A DNA stretch of 64,000 bases, from contig JAQFVV010000181.1 of NCBI GenBank assembly GCA_028023455.1, forward strand, positions 1,184,001-1,248,000, given 5' to 3'. The translations under genes and the position numbers were made by a program. This document shows, piece by piece, positions 48,795 through 60,568 of this stretch; the first letter of the stretch is position 1; each line of letters opens with the position of its first letter. The stretch is from Epiperipatus broadwayi. Taxonomy: Eukaryota; Onychophora; Udeonychophora; Euonychophora; Peripatidae. The notes beneath the pieces are model-generated. The model did not search any database and was not told the origin of the DNA. It saw only the letters and a program-made list of their open reading frames with translations.

Positions 48795-49966
48795 CACCTG
48801 GGTCTCGTTTTACGTGATAGATAGGTTCCTCAGAAAACACGTGCAAACGAAATCGCACAAAAATAGACGTAACTTACATTGAAAAAGGGGGGATGCAGTC
48901 TGTGATTTTTCAAAATTCGTGTAAAAGCAAAGCACCAACGTAAAATTACTTTAAAATTTGCGAAAAAAAAAAATAAGGAAATAAAATATGACTAATAAAA
49001 AATTTCAAATTTGAAAAAAATTGATACAAGACTAACTTTTTTTAACTATAATATTTAATTTTATTCAAAACAATATATTTTTATGCATAATTTACAGTAA
49101 TTTACATTTTTTTATACACATTTTAAATAATACCGCTATTTGCCGTTAAACAGGGTCATTTGCAAACTGGTAAAAAACCAGATTCTCCACAAGAGAAAAT
49201 ACAACTAGTGCCAACGTCACTCTCATGTTGCATTGTTTTCTGGTGACAACGTAATTAATCTTTGAGATGATGATTTTATTAATTGTTTATGAACGCGATA
49301 TTCAGACATACAATCATTTAGCTCTCGTTGGAATTTAAGAGCATGTTCGTGATTAGTGTCATTTATAAAAAAATAATTTGCCAACTGATTAGAAAGTTGA
49401 AGACCTTGAATCATTTTTGCAGTGAAAGGAACAGGTTCCACTTCTGTTTCATTATCTATTTCTACATTTTCTTCTGTATCTAAATTTTTATTTTTGTCTT
49501 TTTTTAATTTTCAATTCCGTTTAAAAATCAAATTTCGTTTCACTGCTTATTACTCACCTTTTAAAAATAAACTTGCGGACACTAAATGATTAATAATTGA
49601 TTACATTATTTTTTAAAAAGCAAAAACAGAATGTGATTTAAAATGCAAAATTAACACGCACAATGTTTGAACAAATTTACATTATAATCTTGTAAAATTT
49701 AATGTGTGTATACATAAAATGTGGAAATCATGATTTTAATTTCATTATTGCATAAAATCTTACTATTATAAAGCACTGAAAATATTGAAATTACTAAGAT
49801 GAAAGTCGAACTCCAATAATGTGCTATTACTTTCAATATAACGTAAGTGCTAGAAATTTATTATTTAAAGTAATAGCGCATTATCGGACTTCGACTTCCG
49901 GTGAAAGACGAATCGCGTAACTTCAAAATCGTGTTAAATAAGTCCGCGTAAAAAGAGACCCCGGTG
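48795..49966 (-). mobile_element. Tigger/pogo-like element, copy 2, uninterrupted
   Basis: TIRs CACCTGGGTCTCG and (inverted) CACCGGGGTCTC, with TA at 48793-48794 and 49967-49968. The minus strand retains 72 open codons at 49223-49441 (AKMIQGLQLSNQLANYFF, NDTNHEHALKFQRELNDC), extended upstream by an acidic stretch (NLDTEENVEIDNETE), resembling the C-terminal tail of Tigger-type transposases. DNA-binding and DDE domains are missing, so it is a 1.17-kb deletion derivative. It shows the empty site for the piggyBac-like insert of copy 1. Confidence 0.8.
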
Positions 49967-50059
49967 TATTCATTTATAAATGATGCAATTTTTATTTATA
50001 AATTAGGTCTTACCTTTATAGTTATTTATTTATTTGTTTAATGTAAGAGGTGCTAATAA

Positions 50060-50400
50060 AAAAGATGGATATCAATACGATATATTTCGAATGATCAAGT
50101 AAATTTTATAAGGAAAATTTATAAAAGTATATGTGACATCAACAAAAGGAAAATAAAGAAAACTATGTTAATATACAAATACAAACAAGATTTAATTAAC
50201 AAACTGGCAGCAAACATTAAGATCACGGAATTGTGAGAAGGTTAGCCTTTCAAAGTGTTAGTTGACAAAGATTACAAGGATAGTCAAAACTGCTCCTAAG
50301 TGGATAAAATTTTTAAAGTTATACTTTACACATATCTAATTACTGTATTTATAAATATTCAATTATAAGATTACATATATATGTATATCCTAATACCATT
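50060..50400 (+). pseudogene. PLE 3' end, copy 2b, with internal deletion
   Basis: One frame (50060-50236) reads KRWISIRYISNDQVNFIRKI, YKSICDINKRKIKKTMLIYK, then KLAANIKITEL and a stop. Aligned to the intact PLE, residues equivalent to about 370-478 (most of the GIY-YIG domain) are missing although the frame is kept. The 3' part with the hairpin (GTTGACAAAGATTA...GATAGTCAAAAC, 50257-50287) is the inverse of copy 2a, so the two 3' ends face outward on either side of Tigger copy 2. Confidence 0.7.
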
Positions 50401-51584
50401 ACTCAGAACAAAAGATAAATATAATTTAATACATAACTTTAAATAAGAAAGAACATAAAAGTAACAATTGATAATCATTTTAATAAACAAAATATGATTA
50501 ACTTAATAGGTTAAATGTAGCTCTTAATCGAGTTAAGTGTGGTCCCAATGAAATCTGATTTATTTTTATTTCAGAATATTTTTTAATTGCAAAAAAATTT
50601 GTAATATGATAGAAATTTTTATCAAACATACTATTTTCCAATATATTGGCAAACTATAAGTTAATGGCATCTACAGAATCTTATAAAAATTACAACATAC
50701 GTGTATGAAATGATCACATGTATAATATTTATGATTTGTGCAATTTTGTGATTATATATTTCAGTGATAGTGTTCCTATCAGCTAAATGTCCTATTTCAT
50801 ATTTTTTAAAAGAATCAGATAAGTAGACTGTCTTATTAAGCAATTTAAACTTGTTTATCATATGTAGTTTTTCTGTGGCATCTGTGCAAACTTTCTAAGG
50901 ACATACATGCAAGTTAAGAAAATTATTTTGTTTATAATTAATGCATTTAGAGTTTCATGTTTTTTTTTAAAACAATTATATAAAAAAAAGTCTTAAAAAT
51001 CAAACTGGAAAGCATTTGCTTGATTTTGGTTATGTTGTTTCTAATTTTTTGTGGTAAATAATAATAAAACAGATGTTTAAGAATTATCAGGAAAATATCA
51101 AACAAAAATAAATATAGTCCAAAATTGCTTTTAATTATTCTAAATAGTTGTTATTCTTATTTTATTTCAAGAACCCTATTTCTTAGAGAATTTGTTGCGC
51201 CATTTATAAATCATTTAAAACAAGAATTAATATTTAGACATTTTTATTTTAATTAATTAATTATTTATTTTGCTTGAATTTCAAACTTTGGAACTAAATT
51301 TACTTAAATTTTTTGTTAATATGACCTCAGAAAATATCAAAAAATGAAAGTAGGAACAAAAAAATATAATCTTTCAGAAAGAATGGGTAAAAAAAATTTG
51401 TTTTTATTGATAATGATGGAAAGTCTTTTACATTTTATTTGTAAAGTTACAATTACAAACTACAAAGTAAGCATAATAATTCTGTGGTGTAATCACTACA
51501 CCACTCTTGTGCAAGATAGGGAATAGTTTATATCCACTTTTATCAGCTTGTGGAGGGATGTAATCATAAATATCTGATAAAAAA
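50401..51584. other. Unassigned AT-rich DNA
   Basis: No coding, RNA or terminal-repeat structure is supported. Short open frames are chance. Confidence 0.3.
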
Positions 51585-51715
51585 TGTGAAAAAATGTAAG
51601 ATCCTAAGATGCACATTTCATACTAAAACAGCACTCATCAGTTGGCTCAGATCACAACTGATGAGTGTTGTTTCAGTATGAAATGTGCATCTTGGAAATC
51701 TTACATCTTTTTCAT
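51585..51715. repeat. Palindrome with canonical hammerhead core sequence on both strands
   Basis: Arms 51594-51645 and 51654-51706 are inverted copies. Each carries the exact heptamer CTGATGA (51658-51664 plus; 51635-51641 minus), a 5-bp stem and GAAA (51680-51683 plus; 51616-51619 minus). The minus-strand stem is GTGCT/AGTAT, with two G-U pairs. A single-sided relative is at 58115-58200. Confidence 0.75.
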
Positions 51716-51924
51716 GTCTTTGATCATATGTTTATAATTATACCCCTCCACAAAGTGTTAAAAGTATACAGAAACTAGTCCTGACCTTACATAAAAATGG
51801 TGTAGTGAAAATTACACTACAGAAATATTATTCATTAAATGGATAATCTCTAGTCTAATGAATGACTAATAAATATTATTAATATACAAAATAAGCAATT
51901 TATATCAGCATTATGAAATGAGTC

Positions 51925-52512
51925 ATCTCCAATTTTCAACTTTAAACTTTATTTAAATTTTCCAAATACAAACAACTTGTTAGTAATAACACAGAAATAA
52001 AGAGCACAGGTTAGTAATTACACAATGTTTCGAGTAGTATTATTCTCCGCTCTTCTTCAGGTGTTGCTGAACTCACACCTTTAGATTCTTGAATATCAAA
52101 TTTAAGGCAAACACTCTAATCAACTGAGCCTTTGATAGAATAGCTCAGTTGATTAGAGCATTTACACCTTTAGATTCTTGAACATCAAATTTAACGTAAA
52201 TACTCTAACCAACTGAACCTTTGATAGAATAGCTCAGTTGGTTAAAGCATTTGCCTTAAATTCAATATTCAAAAATCTAAAGGTGTGAGTTCAACTTCTA
52301 TGCGAATACTTTCACTGTGCATATCAGGCCAGCAACATCTGAAGAAGAATGGAGAATACTACTACTCAAAACATTGTGTAATTACTAACCTGTGTTGTTT
52401 TTTGTGTGTTCTTACTAGCTAGTTGTTTGTATTTGGAAAGTTTAAATAAAGATTAAAATGTTCAATTTACTCAATATTAACTCATCGATGATGGAAATAG
52501 TCCAACATATCA
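51925..52512. repeat. Fold-back of the tRNA-like/hammerhead-like family
   Basis: Outer arms contain ccaaatacaaacaacttgtt (left) and tagttgtttgtatttgg (right). Inside, three tRNA-like heads (atagctcagttgNttaNagca; plus at 52137 and 52220, minus at 52118) alternate in orientation, so the loop has been partly re-duplicated. CTGAAGA...GAAAC motifs lie at 52060-52027 (minus) and, decayed, at 52339-52373 (plus). The right end ggaaatagtccaacat is shared with 29851-31050. Confidence 0.7.
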
Positions 52513-52799
52513 CATCTAACAATGACTCTTGTTTTCTTTTTTGTCGCAAAGATGAAAGAGCCTTATCCTGATAGCTTGGAATATTGTTTGTGCCAAATGT
52601 CCATATGTAGAAAAATTTATTAAAAGAAACTTCGAAGAAGCGGTTAAAGTTTTGGATCCAGATAACATAAAACTGCTTAAATTGATCATACAAGTTCCTA
52701 TGCAATACCCTACAACTGACTGTAATATTAGTTTGATGTGTAATTTGAAAAATTGTACAGTAGTGAGTTCAGTTCTCAATCTATAGACATTCATGATGT

Positions 52800-53830
52800 T
52801 TCAGAATTGACTATTTTTATCTGCTATAAATCAGCAGACATAAAAGTTAGACCTACTAGCTTTTAACAAAACGACTCAATTTCAAATATGCATTTGATGA
52901 GGTAGTGAACAGGTTTGTATTGCCTTATGATAAACTTGTAAGTGTTGCAATTGATGGAGTCTGTGCAATGATAAGGAAAAAACCTAGGTCTTATTGGTCT
53001 TTTAAACAACAATCTTAAAATTCCACATTTTTTACCTCTTCACTGCATACTTCACCATGAACATGTCATAGTGAAGTATTTAAAATATGAAAATGTATGG
53101 AAGATTGTTTTGCAGATTGTGAATTTAATTAGAATAAATGCCACAATACACCATCAATTTAAGAACTTTTTAGAAGAGTAAAATGACAAAACAGATCAAT
53201 TGCCTAGTGGTCTCTTCTTATAGTGTTATAAGCTGGCTATCAAACTGCAATGTTTTCACCTATATCATAACACTTTTAAAAGAAAAAGGAAAAAAAAATA
53301 TACCCAGAATTACAAAACAAAATTTGTTTTTCTGACTTAAATGTTCCTTACAGACATTATGGGGCATTTGAAAGGAATTTGGCTTTACAAAGAAAAGGAA
53401 AAATGATTAGTGATTTGTCACAAACTGCATTTAGTTTTGAAGCTACACTTCAGCTGATCTTATATCCAAAATATTTAATCATTTTCCATGAGTAAAAGCA
53501 AATATAATTAATATCAAAGAAGAAAAATTAGCTGCATATAAAGAAAAATTTGAAGGATTGTAAGCAGATTTCAAATGTAGATGTGAAAAGTATTAAATCT
53601 ACATTTGCATATTTTGGGAATCCATTTATTTGTGATATTATTGAAGATGGATTTCCATTTTCTGAAGTGATATTTGTTAAAAAAGTATATGGGGAATTGG
53701 AGTTATTAGTGATGAAAGAGAATCAGGCACTGCAAACGCATCACAAATTTAGTTCTTTAATTGAATTTTGGAAAACTCATGCCAGAATCAAAATATCCAC
53801 ACATAAAAGAAAACTGCTTACCAACTAATT
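52800..53830 (+). pseudogene. hAT transposase remnant (ZBED/SCAND3-like)
   Basis: Stop-ridden plus-strand traces in family order: VAIDGVCAM-like near 52950 (corresponding to 'xxTDGAPAM', catalytic Asp), KNLGLIGLLNNNLKIPHFLP, LHCILHHEHVIVKYLKYENV (the conserved H-C-I-x-H-x-x region), WKIVLQIVNLIRINATIHHQ and FKNFLEE. A long helical stretch follows (SKIFNHFP...VKANIINIKEEKLAAYKEKF), with a second short trace near 53730-53830. The order and spacing match hAT transposases captured in vertebrate ZBED/SCAND3-type genes. The BED finger and terminal repeats were not found. Confidence 0.65.
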
Positions 53831-54682
53831 TTAATTTTTGGTAAAATATATTGTTAGAAATTATTGTACTACACAATGAAATTTGTGAAGTCAAAATATC
53901 ATTCCAGTTGACCGATCAGCATTTCACAGAATTGCTGAGAACAGTTTTATCAAGTTATACTCCAAATTTTAAAGATTTATTATTAAATTTTATTAAAATT
54001 TTGAAAATTATTTTGTATTTTATTTATTTCTTTTAGCTATATTTTCTTTTATACTTTATACAACTTGTGGAGAATATGTTATCATATTAATTAAGTTAAA
54101 TAAAATTTAACTATATGTATTTAGTTTTGTGTACTTAAATATGACATGACTCTTTACAATAAATAAAAAAAATGGCGTGCAACTCTCACTGACCTCATGC
54201 ATGCACCCCCTTTATATAAACAATAACTTACATTCAACTATGGAGACTTCAAATCTCTCAGAAAAATTAATTTTATTATTATTATCATCTGAAAAAATGT
54301 GAAATATTGGTTTTGGATTTGTAATAAAATTCCCTCTATATTTAACAATTTCTCTTAATATAATAAATTTGATTATCTGAATGGAACGATCCTCATATAA
54401 AGAAGCATAATAATCTAAATATTTTAACAATGGTACAAGATTTTATCAGTATAATGCTTTCATATTATAAATGCAATAATTATAAATATAAATGCAATAA
54501 TTAACAGCCAATTAACATTACTTTTACAAATTTTATCAAAATATCAGTATGATTAATCATATAAAGAATAAATATACTTCATTTTAAAAGGAATAATATC
54601 AGATTTTGTACTTTAGATTGAGTTATTACTTTTGTATCATTTTTTTAATGGACAAGCTTCACTTTTCTTCATCCTACAACTC

Positions 54683-55055
54683 TTCGGCCATGCATATCAT
54701 TAAAAATCCGATGTTGAAACAATCAAACCCCTTGATGCCAATATTAATGTCATATCCACGTTGATATTAAACCATTCTGATCCCTCACATATAGGATCTT
54801 AATATGTCCATTTCATTACACAAAAGAGGGAAGGAAAGAATACAGGCTGAATATGTAATATTCAAATATAAGTATATTGTCTATACTAAATTTAATGTAA
54901 TTATAAGGGAAGTGAACTCAAGACTTTCAAACTCCCTATAGCCATGCACTCCATCCTATACATGTCAACATGGGTATGACAATAATATTGGCATCAAGAA
55001 GAGCTTTGAGTGTTCCAATCATCGGATTTTCAATGACATAGATGGCTGAAGAGTT
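54683..55055. repeat. Imperfect fold-back
   Basis: 54683-54752 (ctcttcggccatgcatatca ... gatgccaatatt) is inverted at 54985-55055 (aatattggcatcaagaagag ... gatggctgaagag). The inner part 54855-54960 is the inverse of the tRNA-like repeat at 58200-58308. Confidence 0.6.
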
Positions 55056-55209
55056 GGAAGGTAGAGAAGATTAAAGTTTGTCCTTTAAATTTAAAGATTT
55101 GCTATCTTAATATAAACTGAGCATATTATATATATATATCAATAATATGAATGTGTGTGTGAATGAAAAAAATGTTTTAATATATATATTAATCATGACA
55201 GACAAAAAT

Positions 55210-58110
55210 GAATCGTGGCCCTTCCAGAAACAGTGGTCGATAGTCGAAGGCAGAGAGTGCTAAAAATCCCTTGATTGTGGGCCCAGGCTGCCAGGGCATG
55301 ATGACATTTTATTTAGATACTTAGAACTGCAGATCACTTTCAAGTGAAGGAAGATGACAAGAATTGGAAGAAAACTATCATATTAAATGGAACATTATTG
55401 AACTTTGTGAAGTTAGAAGAAACGGTGAAGAGACAATTTATTTAAAAACTGGACATGTACTTTTGTACAAAGGCACAAATATTGGAAATACAAGTGGAGT
55501 AGGATTCATTATATATAAAAAGTGGAAGAATAACATTGTGAAGATCAATGATGTATCAAACAGAGTGGCAAGATTAATTATTCAAATTAATAGCAGATAC
55601 CAAATGCACATAATTCAGATTTATGCACCAACATTCTCATAGTGATGAAGTAATAGAAGATTTTTATATGGATGTACAAAAGGCTTTTGATAAAACTAAA
55701 CAGCATTTTAAAATTGTTATGGGAGACTTTAATGCTAGAATTGGTAAACAAATGAAAGATAAAAGTGTTGTAGGTATATTTGGTTATGGTAATAGAAATG
55801 AGAAAGAGACTTGTGGAGTTTGAGGAAAAAAAAAACCTTTATATTATGATTTATTTATTTTTTTGAGAAAAATGTTAAATGGACATGGAAACATTCAAAT
55901 GAAGGTACAGCAGAATTGGATTATACTTTGACTAACAGAAAATACATATTTCAAGATTGTAATGTTCTTAATAAATTCAACGCAGGAAGTGGTCATCAAT
56001 TAGTAAGATGTAAGATAGTATTAATGCAAAACTAGACAGACAAAAATTATTAAGAAAAACAATATTTACAGTTGATATTCCAAATCTTCAGAAACATCCT
56101 AATGAATTTAAATTAGAACTTGCAAATTGGTTTCAAGTATTAATAGATTTTGAACATGATTCAGATTTGAATGAAATTAATAGGAAAATAACTGATACAC
56201 TTTTAAAAGCTGCAACAATGATAGCTGGTAGAAAAAAGCAGCAACTGACTAATAACATTTCTATTAAGACTAGAGAATTTATGAAGAAAAGAAGTAATAT
56301 GAAGATATATGAAAATGATGCATTAAGAAAAATTGAATATCTCAAATTTTGTAAAATGGTGGGAAAAACAGTTGATAATGATATAAGAAAGTATAATTGT
56401 CAACTAGCAAAAAAAGCTGTAGAAAAGAATAAAAGTCTCAAGAGTGTAAAACAATATTTTGGTAAGAAACTTATATCTGAAATAAGAAAAAAATATGGAA
56501 GTATTACTAAAAAGAGAGATGACGTCATGAAATGGGTAGAAGAGTTCTATCAAGAATTATAAAATAATAAAGAACAAGTACCTCCTATATCTATTATATC
56601 TTCTGAATTGCCCAAGATTTTAAATAAAGAAGTGAGACGTGCAATTAAATTTATGAAAAAGAGAAAACTTCCAGGTAATGATGGAATTATAATTTATAAA
56701 TTAAACGAAAAAGCTGAATAGAATTTTTTTTGGCAAAGTTATATATCAAATGTCTAAATGGTAAAGGTGAACCAGATCATTGGAAGAATGTAGTATCAAT
56801 ATTTAAAAAAGATGATAAATAAGATATCAGAAATTACAGATCTATCAGACTTTTTTCCATTTTACACAAAATTTTTACCACGATAATTACAATTTGTCTA
56901 CAGAGAACATTGGATTTCATCCAACCAAAAGAACAAGCTGGATTTAAAAGTGGTTTTAGTACAGTAGATCATACCCAAGTATTGAGAGAATTAACAGAAA
57001 GGACAAAAGAATGAGTTGCCATTATGCTTTGGATTTGTAGATTGTGAAAAGGCATTTGTTTCTATAAGCCTTTTTTCAGTGATTACAGCATTGGATCATC
57101 AAGGTATAGACCCAGGATATTGTCATATTCTGAAGAATATTTATAAAAATGCGACAGCAACAATTAGATTATATAATGATGCTAGGAAAGTTAACATTGA
57201 GAAGGGTATAAAATGGGGTGACTACATATCTCCAAAAATTTTACAGCAATGCTGCAAGAATTATTTTGTGAATTAAAAATGGGAAGCTAAAGGTGTAAAA
57301 GTAAATTGAGATTACCTCATTTAGATTTTGTACATGAGGCAGTTGTTTTTACAAATAATGCTTTAGAGTTTCAGGAAATGTTACAAAGAGATATCAGATG
57401 AAAGTAAGAAAGTAGGACTAAAGGTAAATGTTAAAATGATTAAAGTAATGTTCGTGCATTTTCTCAAAAGATAAAAATAAAAATTGATAATTTTTAGTTA
57501 GAAGTTAATAACTCATAAATATCTTGGTCAAATAATTACTACAGATGAAAGCATAATAGATAAAATTAATCATAAAATTAAACTTGGTTGGAGTGCTTTT
57601 GGTAGAAATAACTTAATATTAAAAAGAAATATAGCCATGTGTTTGAAAAGGAAGATTTTTAATAAATGTGTTTTACCAGTTCTTACTTATGGATTTGAGA
57701 ATATGATACTTAACAAAAGAGCAATACAGAGACTTCAGACCACTCAAAAAAGTATGGAGAAATAAATGTTAGGAGTAACACAAGAGATCGAAAATGCAAA
57801 ATATGGGTAAGAGAATGAACAGGTGTTACTGATATCATTGATAGAATTAAAAGACTGAAATGGAGTTGAGCTGAACATATTGCTAGAAGAGATGATAATA
57901 GATGGAAATTCAAATCTTAAATTGGATTCCAAGAGATTGTAAAAAACACAGAAAGAGACCACATGTGAGATGGATGAATGAAATAAAGTATGCAGAGGTA
58001 ATGTGGAGAAGAGACGTTAGAGATCAGAGAAGATGAATTGAACTTGGAATGATCATTCTGCAATGGATTGATAATGGTAGACAATGATGATTGTATATAG
58101 GTGTGGAAGA
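55210..58110 (+). pseudogene. Full-length but decayed LINE (APE endonuclease + RT), RTE-like or related clade
   Basis: Plus-strand segments in order: an APE-type endonuclease (WNIIELCEVRRNGEE, HVLLYKGTNIGNTSGVGFII, IQIYAPT, then KIVMGDFNARIGKQ with catalytic D-F-N, and 'GSGHQLVRCKI' for the SDH end); an N-terminal RT region of basic helices (56167-56562, 131 open codons); VRRAIKFMKKRKLPGNDGI; QPKEQAGFKSGFST; FVDCEKAFVSISLFSVITAL (catalytic D of motif A); and EKGIKWGDYISPKI (motif B). The YADD position is decayed to VHEA near 57330. A C-terminal tail follows (RAIQRLQTTQKSMEK; HMRWMNEI-like; RRDVRDQRR). Stops and frameshifts are frequent. The 3' tail matches 17322-17570. Confidence 0.85.
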
Positions 58111-58114
58111 TAGT

Positions 58115-58308
58115 TATGATGAGTACTAGTTCAGCATGAAATACATATATTGTAAATCATTTATCTTTTTCACATTACGTGATCATGTGTATCAGTTGTA
58201 TAGAATGGGGTGCATGGCTGTAGGGACCTGGAAAGTCCGAGTTCGATCCCTTTATAATTACATAAAATTTAGTATAGACAATATACTTATATTTGAATAT
58301 TATATATA
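58115..58308 (+). repeat. Hammerhead-like motif plus tRNA-like repeat
   Basis: 58115-58145 reads TATGATGAGTACT...AGCATGAAATAC, a single-sided relative of 51585-51715. It is followed at 58200-58308 by a tRNA-like stretch with B box GAGTTCGATCCC and a block (tttagtatagacaatatact) that is inverted at 54855-54960, across the LINE. Confidence 0.6.
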
Positions 58309-59159
58309 TATTCCCAATAAAAATATTTTCAGATTTCTTTTGGCATTTAGATTAAAATCACATTCTCTAGAAATTAAATCATTTTAATTTAAACAAACTT
58401 GACATTACCACAAACAACAGTGTAGTTTCAATTTTTCTACATTTTCTTATTTAATCCAAATATGCAAGTGATAATATTGATACAATGCCTAAGGATTTAG
58501 AAATGTTAAAAAAAAGTTTGACGTTCTTTTGCTTTCTTTTTCGGTAAAATTATATAACTTTTTTCAGTAGACTGTTATTGTTTTTTTTTCTTCTAAAATT
58601 GCGAATCGCTACTTTTCTAACTCTTAACAAATTAATAGTATTTATTAGAAAATAACACCACATTTATTTACATATTATTTTGCCATTTCATAAATATATT
58701 TAATAGAAATATCATTTCTTTTCTATATGTAATATATTTATATTTTTAATTTCTTTTTTGTTTTCCAAAATTGTTCATATAAGAGTACCAAAATAATTAA
58801 ACAGAATAAAATTGATTATTAATGATCTATCAAATAAATTTAACTATTTATTTTAATGGTCAAAATAATCAAATAAATAACAGGTTTAATTCTTAACAGT
58901 CCTATAAAATTTTAACCAACAGTTTCTACATAAGATACATATTAATTCTTCATTACAATTACTTATCAAAATATAGCAAGTTCATTTTTAATAATGATAA
59001 TCCTTTGCTTCAATTTATTCATCAAAATTTATTTATAATATTGTTTGTGTGCTATTTTATTTATTGAAATCTGTCCTAATTTTAATCAGATGTTCATTTC
59101 AAAATAATAATTACATTATTATTATTTTATAAATCAATTGTTACTAATTTTCTTCTTTT
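58309..59159. other. Unassigned AT-rich DNA
   Basis: No supported coding, RNA or repeat structure. Confidence 0.3.
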
Positions 59160-59395
59160 CTGAGCCAAGTTAATATCTGACAAAATGAAAATACATACAG
59201 AAAACGTAGTTTTTTTTAATAATATTTAGCATTATTACTGCCAAGGACGCTTTCAATATATTTTTACTACATCATATGTCATGTATATGATATAGTAAAA
59301 ATATATTGAAATCATGCTAGGCAGTAAAAAGGCTAAATATTATTTAAAAACTATCTTTTCTTTGTGTATTTTCATTTAATCAAATATTATTTTAG
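59160..59395. repeat. Imperfect fold-back
   Basis: Inverted arms: ttaataatatttagcattat and tttcaatatatttttacta on the left (59216-59268), and tagtaaaaatatattgaaat and gctaaatattatttaaaaac on the right (59296-59352). A weaker match extends outwards. Confidence 0.7.
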
Positions 59396-60359
59396 TTAAA
59401 TCTTTTTTTATTACATCTCATTTGGTCATATAGTCTAAATATATTGAGATGGTGTTTACAACTAATGCTGTGAATAGAAAAAATATAATAAAAAATAAAT
59501 ATGATTATTGTTTTCCAATGAAGCAAAAAGTTAATTAAAGCTATACAGTTCAAAAATAATTTCCTTATTTTCTCAAATAAAAAAAACAAAAACAAAACAA
59601 AGACAAATTAAGCAATTGTTGTCAATACTTTGTGAGATTGTTGTTATTATAAAAGTAATAATAATAAAATAAAGAACTTTTTTGTAAACACTTTTAATTG
59701 TTATATTATTTCCAAAGAAAAAAGATAATCAAGGTATAACAAGAGAATTAAAATATAAAAAAATATAGTACATTAGAAAATAACTCTGACAATTGGCTCA
59801 TTATGATTAAATAAACTTAGTTTGGTTGTTTTTGATTAAAAACATGACGATATGAAATAATATATTTGTAAACACATCACTAATGTGTACATTAAAAAGA
59901 GAGTAAACAAAAAGACTGAATAATGGCCATTAGATTTTCCTTCAAAGTATTGGCAGCAGTTTTCTGTCAGCAAGAATTAAAACATATCATCATTACATAT
60001 AATTCCAATACTTATTTATTAATAGTTGGAAGATGTGCAAGAATACATTTTAGAATGAGTAGATAATCTAAATACTTCCAGAAAAGTTTTGCTGATCACT
60101 TCATATTAGTAACAACTTATCAATATCAAATATTTTTTTTGTATTATATACTGAAAAAAAAAAGTAGCACTTCACATTGTGGAATAACCATATTACAAAT
60201 AAAACTTTTTGAATAATAAAAATGAACCATATTAAAATCAGGTATAAAGCACGACAATATTTATGTAGCATTGTATATCTAGCATTTATAACTGAGAAAA
60301 GTAATATTATTTGATGTACAGATAAACAGGAGTACATGAGTGCAATCAATTTATATTTG
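59396..60359. other. Unassigned AT-rich DNA
   Basis: No supported coding, RNA or repeat structure. Confidence 0.3.
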
Positions 60360-60568
60360 TACAATGTAAGATTTAATACGTTTGATGTATATAGTGAAAT
60401 TAAATTCATAAAAATTGCATTGATATTTCTTAAGGCTAAGTGCTTTCATCTCCATATCATAATGGAGATGAAACCTCTGAAAGCGCTTAGCCTTAAGAAA
60501 TATTAATGCAATTTTTATGAATTTAATTTCACTATATACGTCAAGCGTATTAAATCTTACATAGTTAT
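60360..60568. repeat. Fold-back element of the GAAAGCGCTTAGCC family
   Basis: Arms 60369-60450 and 60478-60563 are inverted copies (tatagtgaaattaaattcat left, atgaatttaatttcactata right; ttaaggctaagtgctttcat left, gaaagcgcttagccttaa right). The loop holds a GAG/CTC hairpin just before TGAAAGCGC, as in the copies at 31345 and 41374. Confidence 0.8.
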
